Part shown: one piece after another, positions 38,367-46,496 of the stretch
Position numbering within the stretch: the stretch's first letter is position 1
How the letters are laid out: every line of letters begins with the position of its first letter
Source of the DNA: Maribacter sp.
GTDB lineage: Bacteria; Bacteroidota; Bacteroidia; Flavobacteriales; Flavobacteriaceae
Reading direction: 5' to 3'
NCBI GenBank assembly: GCA_011050675.1
Contig: DRFI01000023.1
Coordinates: forward strand, 518,079 to 582,078
Length of the DNA: 64,000 bases
Translations under genes and position numbers: made by a program
The notes under the pieces: model-generated
Database searches by the model: none
Told to the model about the DNA's origin: nothing
The model's input: the letters and a program-made list of their open reading frames with translations, nothing else

Positions 38367-38732
38367 TTAAGCATTTGAATGAACAGCAATTCTATTGCCT
38401 TCAGAATCTTTTAAAAGCCCCATAAAACCATGCCCATCACCTATTTCGGTTTTTGGTTGTAATACTTGTCCGCCAGCTTTTTCTACTTTACCTAGAACTA
38501 TGGCGGCATCTTCACAAGCAAAATATATTAAAGCACCTTCGCTTAAACTAGGAACATAGCGTTCATGTTGCACTAAAGCGCCATTTGCTTGACCTAAAAC
38601 AGGTTTATCAGGAAATAGTCCCATCACAAATTCTCCAAAACTATTGACCGTAATGGTTACTTCTAATATAGACTCATAGAACTTTTTAGCTCGTTCCATA
38701 TTTGCTACCGGAATTTCAAACCATGCTATCAT
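38367..38732 (-). CDS. VOC family (glyoxalase-like) protein
   Basis: A 121-residue vicinal-oxygen-chelate fold protein. The paired beta-alpha-beta modules are visible as WFEIPVANMERAKKFYESILEV at the start and DGHGFMGLLKDSEGNRIAVHSNA at the end. Most members bind a divalent metal; the usual end-strand Glu is replaced here by His/Arg-containing sequence, so catalysis is uncertain. Its start overlaps the SRPBCC gene stop by 4 bases, indicating co-translation. Confidence 0.88.
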   Translation of the reverse strand: MIAWFEIPVANMERAKKFYESILEVTITVNSFGEFVMGLFPDKPVLGQANGALVQHERYVPSLSEGALIYFACEDAAIVLGKVEKAGGQVLQPKTEIGDGHGFMGLLKDSEGNRIAVHSNA

Positions 38733-39262
38733 TTGCCGTTATTTAATTTATCTTTTAAATTCTGTAATCCCTGCTCAAAATCTTTTCCTACCATTTTATC
38801 CATACTCATAAATAGCATCAAAATACTCATAGGAAATTTATTCTTACCAGTAAAACCCCAAGTAACCTTACTTTTATTTTCATCTAAAGCATCAAGATTC
38901 ATATAACAATCAGATTGTGACTTATAGGGCTTAAAAAATCGCAAGTCTTGCTCTATACGTTTACCCTCCACAATGCGTGTTATTTCTTGCTCGCCCTCAC
39001 CTACATCTTTATTACCGTTCCAATGGCTAATTGCACCTACACTACCATCTTCTCCCGTAAACTTCAAATCCATATTAGGGTCTTTCTGAGCCCATGGAGA
39101 CCATTCTTGTTGTTTTTTTAAAAATTTTAAATGTTCCCAGACCAATTCTGGCGGTTGATCTACTGTTATACTCCTAAATACGTGGTAAGTTTTAGGGGCT
39201 ATTAATGCTAGTACAACTACTAAAACTAAGAGTATTGCAAGAATAATTAATAGGGTATTCAT
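38729..39262 (-). CDS. SRPBCC family protein with N-terminal membrane anchor
   Basis: A 177-residue protein with one N-terminal helix (LLIILAILLVLVVVLALIA) followed by a START/SRPBCC ligand-binding domain (YHVFRSITVDQPPELVWEHLKFLKKQQEWSPWAQKDP). The pattern matches polyketide-cyclase/AHSA1-like proteins, which bind hydrophobic ligands; the ligand is unknown. It is co-transcribed with the VOC gene (4-base overlap), a pairing also common in unrelated bacteria. Confidence 0.87.
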   Translation of the reverse strand: MNTLLIILAILLVLVVVLALIAPKTYHVFRSITVDQPPELVWEHLKFLKKQQEWSPWAQKDPNMDLKFTGEDGSVGAISHWNGNKDVGEGEQEITRIVEGKRIEQDLRFFKPYKSQSDCYMNLDALDENKSKVTWGFTGKNKFPMSILMLFMSMDKMVGKDFEQGLQNLKDKLNNGK

Positions 39263-39303
39263 TTGTTGGTCAATTAGTTAATTACCATCAAGTTAAGTAA
39301 TTT

Positions 39304-39960
39304 TTAATTATCAGAATTATATCGTGCCAAAATATCATTAATACTTTTAATCGACTTCTTGGTCCAATCTAAGCGTCTTTCCAATCTTTCTTCTTCTGTT
39401 AACCTCCAATCAATATCCGATGCTTTTAATTTTGATGTTAAGTGTTGCAATATGATTGCTGCAGAAACAGATATATTCAAACTCTCCGTGAAACCTACCA
39501 TGGGTATCTTTAAATAGGCATCTGCATTTTCAAGAACATAATCACTTAAACCTTTGTTCTCGGTTCCAAAAAATAGTGCCGTTTTACTATCTATCTCGAA
39601 ATCTTGCAACAAGGAACTATTGGCATGCGGACTAGTTGCTACAATTTTGTAACCTTGCCCCCTTAGTGTATCTATTACCGCTTTTGAATCTTTGTATCGT
39701 TTAATATCTACCCATTTCTGAGCTCCCATGGCAATTTCCTCATCTAGGCGCTGACCATATTTCCCTTCAATTAAGTGAGCGGTCTGCACTCCAAAAGACT
39801 CACAACTTCTTACTACAGCACTTGTATTATGCATTTGAAACACATCTTCTACAGCTACGGTTATGTAATCAGTTCGTTCATTTAATATCTCAGTAAATCT
39901 CTCTTTTCTTTTTTCTGAAATAATTTCTTCTAAATATGCTAAAAGCTTCATATCAATCAT
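39304..39960 (-). CDS. SpoU/TrmH family RNA 2'-O-methyltransferase
   Basis: SPOUT methyltransferase acting on ribose in RNA, most likely TrmH-type for tRNA Gm18. The 218-residue product shows motif 1 (VFQMHNTSAVVRSCESFGVQTAHLIEG), motif 2 (FFGTENKGLSDYVLENAD) and motif 3 (KIPMVGFTESLNISVSAAIILQHL), the knot that binds S-adenosylmethionine. The C-terminal extension with RLERRLDWTKKSI is typical of TrmH. Two ATGs are possible (39960 or 39951), with little effect on the product. Divergent from the sirtuin gene. Confidence 0.92.
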   Translation of the reverse strand: MIDMKLLAYLEEIISEKRKERFTEILNERTDYITVAVEDVFQMHNTSAVVRSCESFGVQTAHLIEGKYGQRLDEEIAMGAQKWVDIKRYKDSKAVIDTLRGQGYKIVATSPHANSSLLQDFEIDSKTALFFGTENKGLSDYVLENADAYLKIPMVGFTESLNISVSAAIILQHLTSKLKASDIDWRLTEEERLERRLDWTKKSIKSINDILARYNSDN

Positions 39961-40008
39961 GCAACCAAGATAAGAAAAGTATATTTTTAAGCTTAATTTA
40001 TTGCCATC

Positions 40009-40695
40009 ATGAAAAACATAGTTGTATTAACGGGAGCCGGAATTTCAGCAGAAAGCGGATTAAAGACCTTTAGAGATGCTGATGGTCTTTGGGAAGGGCA
40101 TGATGTTATGGAAGTAGCTACACCCGAAGGGTTTCAAAATAATCCAGAATTAGTTCTTGAATTCTATAATCAACGAAGACGACAATTATTAACGGTACAT
40201 CCTAATGAAGCGCACAAAGCTTTAGTAGCTTTAGAAAAGGAATACAACGTGCACATTATCACCCAAAATGTAGATGATTTACACGAACGAGCCGGTAGTT
40301 CTAATGTTATTCATTTACACGGAGAGTTATTAAAAGCAAAGAGCACTGATAAAACTGAAAATATTTTTGAATGCCAGAAAGATATAGTACTTGGTGACAC
40401 CTGTAAAAACGGATTTCAAATTAGACCTCATATTGTTTGGTTCGGCGAAGCCGTACCCCTTCTAGATGATGCAATTTCAATAACAGAAAAAGCTGATATT
40501 TTAATTATTATAGGAACTTCTATGCAGGTATATCCAGCAGCGAGTCTAATTGATTTTGTAGATTTAAACACACCTATTTATTTCATTGACCCAAAGCCCG
40601 CTATTAAAAATTCTCAAAAAAATAAAATAACGGTAATAGCCGAAAATGCAGTTGAAGGTGTGCCTACTTTGGTTGCTTCCCTAATTGATAAATAA
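40009..40695 (+). CDS. cobB: NAD-dependent protein deacylase, sirtuin class III, reduced zinc site
   Basis: Removes acyl groups from lysine using NAD(+). The 228-residue product has GAGISAESGLKTFRD (residues 9-23), TQNVDDLHERAG (85-96) and catalytic His104 in HLHGE. Tyr53 and Arg56 (Y-x-x-R) mark class III enzymes that prefer succinyl or malonyl groups. The zinc module, normally four Cys, has only Cys122 and Cys132 between His104 and RPHIVWFGE. The 3' end overlaps the convergent haem-binding gene by 32 bases. Confidence 0.92.
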   Translation: MKNIVVLTGAGISAESGLKTFRDADGLWEGHDVMEVATPEGFQNNPELVLEFYNQRRRQLLTVHPNEAHKALVALEKEYNVHIITQNVDDLHERAGSSNVIHLHGELLKAKSTDKTENIFECQKDIVLGDTCKNGFQIRPHIVWFGEAVPLLDDAISITEKADILIIIGTSMQVYPAASLIDFVDLNTPIYFIDPKPAIKNSQKNKITVIAENAVEGVPTLVASLIDK

Positions 40696-41137
40696 TTCTG
40701 GTCTGCCTTACCCATTCTACCAATTCAGTTACTTCGCTAACAGAAAGCTTAGTATCTGCATGTATTAAAGTATACTGAGATAACGGCATATTACCACTCG
40801 AAATCTCATCTTCGATTTCTTCTAATAAGTGATCCTTTTTAGTTAGCGAATAATTCTCCCATTCAGAAAAATTCAAATGCTCTTTCCCTTCAGTAACATG
40901 GTCTGCCAACCAATAAGAAATAGGAGCTATATTATTATACCAAGGGTATTTCGTGTTATTGCTATGACAATCGTAACAAGAGGTTTCAAATATTCTTCTA
41001 AGCTCTTGAGTAGGGTTTGTCTCCTTTATAAAAACTGCTGTATGGTTACCAGGAGAAATGTTTTTTGTAGGACTGAAAAATTGCATGGCTATAAATACAA
41101 CAACCACACCTAGGCTAATTTTTTTTAGTAATTTCAT
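40664..41137 (-). CDS. haem-binding domain protein (Haem_bd family)
   Basis: A 157-residue protein with an N-terminal membrane anchor or signal (ISLGVVVVFIAMQFF) and a single c-type haem site, CYDCH, within the conserved FETSCYDCHSNNTKYPWYNNIAPISYWLADHV. The second half has the family motif SSGNMPLSQYTLIHADTKLS. It is a periplasmic monohaem protein, often next to oxidoreductases; the partner here is unknown. The reading frame overlaps the sirtuin gene on the opposite strand by 32 bases. Confidence 0.9.
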   Translation of the reverse strand: MKLLKKISLGVVVVFIAMQFFSPTKNISPGNHTAVFIKETNPTQELRRIFETSCYDCHSNNTKYPWYNNIAPISYWLADHVTEGKEHLNFSEWENYSLTKKDHLLEEIEDEISSGNMPLSQYTLIHADTKLSVSEVTELVEWVRQTRIIYQLGKQPK

Positions 41138-41171
41138 ATTTGGGGAAAATATGGTTTAAAGATACAATTTT

Positions 41172-41735
41172 ATGAATAAGGATGAGCTTTACGAAGCATT
41201 GAATTATGTTAATGCAACTCGTGAAAATCGTAGTAAAATGGCTATTACCGTTGAAGCGCAGCCAGACCTTATGTTGTACTTAATAGAAATATCTCAAGAA
41301 AATTTAGATCCCATATCATGTAAAGCGAGTTGGGTCTTAGAATCTGTTGTTAAAACCAATCTTAATTTTATTATCCCCGTTATAGACCAATTCATAAATT
41401 CCTTAAAATACTTAACTTTAGAATCATCTATTAGACCCGCTTCAAAAATTTGTCTTCTTTTAGTTCAATATCATTTTTTAAAAAAAACTTCTACATCAAT
41501 AAGTATACTTAAAGAATATCACTTAGTTACTATTTCAGAATCTGCCTTCGATTGGTTAATTGGCAACCATAAAGTTGCTCCAAAAGCCTATTCAATGACA
41601 ACGCTTTTATTTTTAGGTAGAAAAATAGAATGGATCCACCCAGAACTACTTCAAACATTAAAACAGAATTATGTAAATGGAAGCGCAGCATATAAGGCTC
41701 GAGCTAGAATGACTTTAAAGGTTTTAGAAAAATAA
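41172..41735 (+). CDS. uncharacterised helical (HEAT-like) protein upstream of purB
   Basis: A 187-residue all-helical protein without signal peptide or membrane segment. Runs such as PDLMLYLIEISQENLDPISCKASWVLESVV and STSISILKEYHLVTISESAFDWLIG look like HEAT or armadillo-type helical repeats. I recall relatives being labelled adenylosuccinate lyase, which comes from the neighbouring purB and is not supported by the sequence. Function unknown. A promoter for purB lies between the two genes, so they need not be co-transcribed. Confidence 0.75.
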   Translation: MNKDELYEALNYVNATRENRSKMAITVEAQPDLMLYLIEISQENLDPISCKASWVLESVVKTNLNFIIPVIDQFINSLKYLTLESSIRPASKICLLLVQYHFLKKTSTSISILKEYHLVTISESAFDWLIGNHKVAPKAYSMTTLLFLGRKIEWIHPELLQTLKQNYVNGSAAYKARARMTLKVLEK

Positions 41736-41763
41736 TGACCATGGTACATACCATTGTTCATTA
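41733..41763. repeat. imperfect inverted repeat after the helical-protein gene
   Basis: TAATGA and ATGGT arms pair with ACCAT and TCATTA around ACAT, with a 2/3-base internal loop. It overlaps the stop codon and is followed by a short T run at about 41771, so it may act as a weak terminator. Confidence 0.35.
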
Positions 41764-41800
41764 AATGATCCTTTTTGGCTATAACTTAAATAGTTTAGTG

Positions 41801-41831
41801 TTTTAAACTTTAGTATGAATAGGTATATTTG
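41801..41831 (+). promoter_or_regulatory. predicted promoter of purB
   Basis: TTTT at 41801-41804, 19-base spacer, TATATTTG at 41824-41831. Near-perfect Bacteroidetes promoter, 25 bases before the purB ATG. Confidence 0.65.
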
Positions 41832-41856
41832 CCCCTTACTAATTTAACCATAGATT

Positions 41857-43200
41857 ATGTCTCTTAACGCACTAAATGCTATTTCGCCAATTGACGGCCG
41901 TTATAGCTCAAAAACCAGTTCTTTATCTGCTTATTTTTCTGAAGAAGCTTTGATAAAATATAGGGTAAGAGTAGAAATAGAATACTTCATTGCGCTTTGT
42001 GAAATTCCATTGCCACAATTATCTTCTTTTGATATTTCTAAATTTGATACGTTAAGAAAAATTTACACTGATTTTTCTACTTCTGATGCGCAAGAAATAA
42101 AAGAGATAGAGAGAACAACAAATCATGATGTTAAAGCTGTAGAATACTTTATTAAAAAAGCATTTGATTCTTTAGGCTTATCAAAATTTAAAGAATTTAT
42201 ACACTTTGGCTTAACGTCGCAAGATATAAACAATACCGCAATTCCACTTTCTATTAAGGAAGCAATGAATGATGTTTATGTTCCTCAATATTTTGAATTA
42301 TTAGAAAAACTTGATGTTCTTACTTTAGAATGGTCAGACATTCCTATGTTAGCAAGAACACACGGTCAACCAGCCTCTCCTACCCGATTAGGAAAAGAAA
42401 TTTTGGTTTTCGTAGTTCGTCTAAAAGAGCAATTTAATTTATTGAACGATATACCTAGTGCAGCTAAATTTGGTGGTGCAACGGGTAATTTCAATGCGCA
42501 TTTAGTTGCCTACCCTAGTATTGATTGGAAAGCCTTTGGTCAAAATTTTGTACAAGAAAAATTAGGACTTCAACATTCATTTCCAACAACACAGATTGAG
42601 CATTATGATCACCTAGCAGCTTTATTCGATGGTCTTAAACGAATCAATACTATTGTATTAGATCTTGATCGCGATTTTTGGACTTATGTATCAATGGACT
42701 ATTTCAAACAAAAAATTAAAGCAGGTGAAGTTGGTTCATCAGCTATGCCACACAAAGTTAATCCTATAGATTTTGAAAATTCTGAAGGAAACCTTGGTCT
42801 CGCTAATGCAATTTTTGAGCACTTATCTGCGAAGCTACCTGTTTCTAGATTACAAAGAGACTTGACGGATAGTACTGTTCTAAGAAACGTTGGTGTTCCG
42901 TTTGCACATACAATCATCGCTTTTCAATCTACCTTAAAAGGTTTGAACAAATTACTTTTAAATAAAGAGAAATTTGAGCAAGATTTAGAAAACAATTGGG
43001 CTGTTGTAGCAGAAGCTATTCAAACAATATTAAGACGTGAAAGCTACCCTAATCCATATGAAGCTTTAAAGGGACTTACAAGAACTAACGAGAAAATTAA
43101 TAAAGATTCTATTGCTAACTTTATAGATACTTTAGAAGTTTCTGATGAGATCAAAAACGAATTGAAGCAAATATCTCCAAGCAATTACACTGGTATTTAA
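41857..43200 (+). CDS. purB: adenylosuccinate lyase
   Basis: Catalyses two fumarate-releasing steps in purine synthesis: SAICAR to AICAR and adenylosuccinate to AMP. The 447-residue product begins NALNAISPIDGRYSSK, contains the fumarase/aspartase-superfamily signature SSAMPHKVNPIDFENSEGN with its catalytic loop, and the substrate-binding segments LTSQDINNTA and ARTHGQPASPT. It resembles the E. coli-type (long) branch. Own promoter and terminator. Confidence 0.97.
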   Translation: MSLNALNAISPIDGRYSSKTSSLSAYFSEEALIKYRVRVEIEYFIALCEIPLPQLSSFDISKFDTLRKIYTDFSTSDAQEIKEIERTTNHDVKAVEYFIKKAFDSLGLSKFKEFIHFGLTSQDINNTAIPLSIKEAMNDVYVPQYFELLEKLDVLTLEWSDIPMLARTHGQPASPTRLGKEILVFVVRLKEQFNLLNDIPSAAKFGGATGNFNAHLVAYPSIDWKAFGQNFVQEKLGLQHSFPTTQIEHYDHLAALFDGLKRINTIVLDLDRDFWTYVSMDYFKQKIKAGEVGSSAMPHKVNPIDFENSEGNLGLANAIFEHLSAKLPVSRLQRDLTDSTVLRNVGVPFAHTIIAFQSTLKGLNKLLLNKEKFEQDLENNWAVVAEAIQTILRRESYPNPYEALKGLTRTNEKINKDSIANFIDTLEVSDEIKNELKQISPSNYTGI

Positions 43201-43243
43201 GCCAGTTTTAATGCATTAAAATTTTTCTTTTGTTCATATACGT

Positions 43244-43276
43244 CATATCGCCCTTTTAGGGCGATATGCATTTTAT
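43244..43276 (+). terminator. rho-independent terminator of purB
   Basis: CATATCGCCC (43244-43253) pairs with GGGCGATATG (43259-43268) around TTTTA, then T-rich sequence. Confidence 0.85.
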
Positions 43277-43326
43277 TTTGTTATTCATACTTCATATATT
43301 TCCTATGAAAGCAAAATTAAAAGTAT

Positions 43327-44208
43327 ATGCAAACAAATTTCTCAGTTGAAGAATCGGTAAGTAATTTATGGGATAAATTAGATGGTTGGTTAGAATCTAT
43401 CATTCTAAAATTACCAAATATAGCCATGGCGGTTTTGGTATTGTTTTTATTTTACTTTCTGGCAAGAGGAATACGTAAAATTCTTAAACGAACCCTTCTA
43501 AGAAAAATATCTCAAGTATCCATTCAAGAAATAATTGCAAAAGTAGTCTTCGTAGTAATAATTTTAATTGGCTTCTTTATAGCTTTAGGTGTTTTAGACC
43601 TCGATAAGGTATTGACAAGTATTTTAGCGGGTGCAGGAGTTGTTGGTTTGGCAGTGGGTCTGGCATTGCAAGGGACTTTAAGTAATACTTTTGGCGGACT
43701 TATTCTTTCGTTTATGCCTCAGCTTAAAATCAATGATTTTATTTCTGCAGATGGGGTTTCTGGTTTTGTTACCGAAATTAGCTTACGAAACATAATTCTT
43801 AAAAAACCAGATAACAACATTGTAGTAATACCAAACTCTAAGTTTATTGACGGATCTTTCACTAATTACTCCATGAATGAGAGAAATAGAATTTTTGTTA
43901 ATTGTGGTGTCGGATACGAAAGCGATTTACAAATGGTAGAGGACTTAACGGTCAAAATCATATCAGATAATTTTGAACAACAAGATGACGAGAATGTGGA
44001 ATTCTTTTTCACAGAGTTTGGAGATAGCTCTATTAACTTTATGGTACGTTTCTGGGCAGATTGCGTAAATGTGAAACAAGAACATGCCGCAAGACACAAG
44101 GCTATTAAGATAATCAAGAAACAGTTTGATGAACGAGATATTAATATTCCTTTCCCGATTAGAACATTGGATTTTGGAAAAAATAACCTTCAAATTGTTA
44201 AGGAGTAA
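43327..44208 (+). CDS. MscS-type mechanosensitive channel
   Basis: Small-conductance tension-gated channel of the inner membrane. The 293-residue product has three membrane helices; the third is the pore-lining Gly/Ala-rich helix (ILAGAGVVGLAVGLALQGTLSNTFGGLIL). It is followed by the beta-domain (FVTEISLRNIILKKPDNNIVVIPNSKFIDG) and an alpha/beta vestibule. It is one of two MscS genes that face each other here across a shared terminator. Opening threshold and solute preference cannot be predicted. Confidence 0.93.
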   Translation: MQTNFSVEESVSNLWDKLDGWLESIILKLPNIAMAVLVLFLFYFLARGIRKILKRTLLRKISQVSIQEIIAKVVFVVIILIGFFIALGVLDLDKVLTSILAGAGVVGLAVGLALQGTLSNTFGGLILSFMPQLKINDFISADGVSGFVTEISLRNIILKKPDNNIVVIPNSKFIDGSFTNYSMNERNRIFVNCGVGYESDLQMVEDLTVKIISDNFEQQDDENVEFFFTEFGDSSINFMVRFWADCVNVKQEHAARHKAIKIIKKQFDERDINIPFPIRTLDFGKNNLQIVKE

Positions 44209-44220
44209 CATTTGAAATTA

Positions 44221-44254
44221 TAAAAGCCCGTTGAGCAAGTTCAACGGGCTTTTT
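44221..44254. terminator. bidirectional terminator between the two MscS genes
   Basis: A 13-bp perfect stem (44222-44234 with 44241-44253) with A run on one side and T run on the other. It serves both convergent genes. Confidence 0.92.
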
Positions 44255-44274
44255 AATAACTAACTAGACTAATA

Positions 44275-45084
44275 TTATTTATTTATTTGAACTTCATGCG
44301 GATAAGGAATTTCAATACCTGCAGTATCTAATGTATTCTTAGTTCCTTCAATTGTTGCAAAATATACATCCCAAAAATCTTCGGGCTTACAGAAAGGACG
44401 TACCGCAAGGTTAACTGAACTATCTGCTAATTCAGATACATTAACAGAAGGCGCCGGGTCTTTTAATACTTTAGGATTTGAAATCAACATTGCCAACAGT
44501 ACCTCTTTCGTTTTCTGAAGATCAGAATCGTAAGCTACGCCAACCGTAGTATCAACTCTAATTTTACCTTCTGCAGTATAATTTACAATGTTACCATTAG
44601 CCATAGCACCATTAGGTACAATTGCCAATTTATTCTCTGGTGTTATTAATTTAGTTGTAAAAATCTCTATTTCTTTTACATTACCCAGTACACCTTGTGC
44701 TTCTATTAAATCACCAATTTTATAAGGTTTAAATATAATTAATAACACACCACCCGCAAAGTTAGAAAGTGATCCCTGCAATGCTAATCCAATTGCTAAA
44801 CCAGCCGCTGCAATTACTGCTGCAAAACTTGTAGTTTCAACTCCTAAAGTCGAAATAACCGTGATAATTAAAAATATTGTTAAAGCCCATTTCACTAAAC
44901 TCAATAAAAATTTCTTTAGCGATTCATCATACTGTTGTTTGGTCATCCCTTTTCCTGTGACACCAACCAACTTTTTTATAATCCAAGAACCAATTAAATA
45001 AATCAGTATAGCACCAATAATTTTTGGTCCAAATACCATTATAAAATCAATTCCTTTGTCAATCCATACTTGTGTGTTTTCCAT
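44275..45084 (-). CDS. MscS-type mechanosensitive channel, second gene
   Basis: A 269-residue channel with the same layout as the convergent gene: an N-terminal helix, a second helix, and the pore helix FAAVIAAAGLAIGLALQGSLSNFAGGVLLIIF, followed by KPYKIGDLIEAQGVLGNVKEIEIFTTKLITPENKLAIVPNGAMANG. The E. coli-type hinge pattern is conserved. The two genes are paralogues but differ clearly in sequence, so this is not a recent duplication. Upstream it has about 160 bases shared with the terminator of the DUF4252 operon. Confidence 0.93.
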   Translation of the reverse strand: MENTQVWIDKGIDFIMVFGPKIIGAILIYLIGSWIIKKLVGVTGKGMTKQQYDESLKKFLLSLVKWALTIFLIITVISTLGVETTSFAAVIAAAGLAIGLALQGSLSNFAGGVLLIIFKPYKIGDLIEAQGVLGNVKEIEIFTTKLITPENKLAIVPNGAMANGNIVNYTAEGKIRVDTTVGVAYDSDLQKTKEVLLAMLISNPKVLKDPAPSVNVSELADSSVNLAVRPFCKPEDFWDVYFATIEGTKNTLDTAGIEIPYPHEVQINK

Positions 45085-45188
45085 CTTAAATAGTTTGTTT
45101 AGGTTGTTTAATAATTGTTCTCACTTATATGACACCAATTTTATTAAAAGGTCACAATAAAAAGAGATGTTAACTACTATTAGAACGA

Positions 45189-45220
45189 ATAAAAAACCCG
45201 TTACGCTTACGTAACGGGTT
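45189..45220 (-). terminator. rho-independent terminator of the sigma/DUF4252 operon
   Basis: AACCCGTTACG (45195-45205) pairs with CGTAACGGGTT (45210-45220) around a 4-base loop. On the minus strand a run of six T follows. Confidence 0.9.
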
Positions 45221-45246
45221 GTATTTAAAATAAATAGAGGCTAAAC

Positions 45247-45786
45247 TTAACCTTTAATTAAATCTCCAAGTTGTTCCAATCCTTTTCCATTAAAATCTGA
45301 TTTTTCCATTGCCTGAATTAATTGAACGAAACTCGCCGGATTCATATTATCTCCCAGTACACGAACGAGAATCAATCCTTTTTCATCATTATCTCCAAAT
45401 ATGATTACTTCATCAATTGTGTCTTCATCACCTTTTAACTGTATGGTAGCCTTACCCATCGATGTATTCATTTTCATAAGCTCGCTATAATCAGACCCTT
45501 TTAATATGGATTTGATTGCTGCTTTTTGAGTTTGATAATCGGCTTCGTTTTCAGGTTTTTTCTGAAAAGCCAAAATATTCAACTTTTTAAGTGATGAAGC
45601 TACCTCCATTTCTGATTCACTCAAATTAGCTTTCTCCAAATTTAAAAGACTAGAAGGTAAATCAAAAGACATAAAATTCGGGTTTTCTGCACTAGCGACA
45701 TAATACTGCTGTATACTTTGTTCTGATGAACAGGACGATACGGCAAAACCTAAAACCAACGTAACAATAAAATATACTTTTTTCAT
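45247..45786 (-). CDS. DUF4252 family lipoprotein
   Basis: A 179-residue lipoprotein (signal VTLVLGFAVSSCSSEQ with a lipobox Cys) carrying the DUF4252 fold: an N-terminal region, then DYSELMKMNTSMGKATIQLKGDEDTIDEVIIFGDNDEKGLILVRVLGDNMNP. It is the most divergent of three DUF4252 genes in the operon and the only one that is a lipoprotein; the others have plain signal peptides. A strong hairpin lies between it and the middle gene, so it may be expressed at a different level. Function unknown. Confidence 0.85.
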   Translation of the reverse strand: MKKVYFIVTLVLGFAVSSCSSEQSIQQYYVASAENPNFMSFDLPSSLLNLEKANLSESEMEVASSLKKLNILAFQKKPENEADYQTQKAAIKSILKGSDYSELMKMNTSMGKATIQLKGDEDTIDEVIIFGDNDEKGLILVRVLGDNMNPASFVQLIQAMEKSDFNGKGLEQLGDLIKG

Positions 45787-45805
45787 AATGTACTTTTTAA
45801 ATTAG

Positions 45806-45837
45806 AAAAGGTCTTCCTGTGTACAGGAAGACCTTTT
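45806..45837 (-). terminator. strong hairpin inside the DUF4252 operon
   Basis: A perfect 15-bp palindrome (45806-45820 with 45823-45837) followed on the minus strand by TTTTCTAATTT. It sits between the second and third DUF4252 genes and would act as an attenuator or terminator, or stabilise the upstream mRNA. Confidence 0.8.
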
Positions 45838-45849
45838 ACTATATATGTA

Positions 45850-46392
45850 TTACTTACCCGAAGCCTTATTTAAATCACTCGGCAAATCCATTTTACTGGT
45901 CAATGTTCCAATTTTATTTAAATCGATATCACCGGTTAAACTAACCAAAACGGTTTCAAGTTTTCTACCATGATCTCCTATCTCCACATTATCTAAACCA
46001 CTAACAAACATTAATAATTCTGAAACATGGTCTTTCTTTGAGCCATCTTTTACATAAAATTTTACGTTAACATCTTTGTCTTTTACACGCATAAGCTCTT
46101 CTAATTTAGAAGATTTAAGGTATTTCTTTACCGTTGATGTCATGTCTGCAGAAACCGAAGCATCTTCAGTCATAAAAACTTTTATGTTTTTTAATCCACT
46201 AGCGACCTCCATGAATTCCTGCGCATCCGCATCATCACTCATTCCTCCAAATTTGGAGACTAGGTCTATCATTCCTTTATTAACGATTACAGACCCTACA
46301 TTGTCCATATTCTCATATTTGTCAAATACAGATTGTGAAAATCCAAATACGGGTAAAATTGCCATTAAAATTACTACTGCTACTTTTTTCAT
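45850..46392 (-). CDS. DUF4252 family exported protein, middle copy
   Basis: A 180-residue protein with a signal peptide (VAVVILMAILPVFGFSQ). The mature part shares clear blocks with the neighbouring upstream copy: SSKLEELMRVKDKDVNVKFYVKDGSKKDHVSELLMFVSGLDNVEIGDHGRKLETVLVSLTGDIDLNKI. The family is predicted to be periplasmic or surface-located. Function unknown. It is followed by a strong hairpin. Its placement downstream of an ECF sigma gene suggests it is a product of that stress or envelope regulon, which is inference. Confidence 0.88.
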   Translation of the reverse strand: MKKVAVVILMAILPVFGFSQSVFDKYENMDNVGSVIVNKGMIDLVSKFGGMSDDADAQEFMEVASGLKNIKVFMTEDASVSADMTSTVKKYLKSSKLEELMRVKDKDVNVKFYVKDGSKKDHVSELLMFVSGLDNVEIGDHGRKLETVLVSLTGDIDLNKIGTLTSKMDLPSDLNKASGK

Positions 46393-46496
46393 GATTGTTG
46401 TTTTTAGTGCCTTGTTCGTTTTTCGACTTTGGCGATTGATGAATTGATGATTATTATTCGCATTGAAATTAAAGGGTCAATGCATACTTATTTTGA

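Noticed and set aside
41172..41735. Calling the gene upstream of purB an adenylosuccinate lyase
   Set aside because: The helical protein shares no lyase signature; the name could only come from its neighbour.
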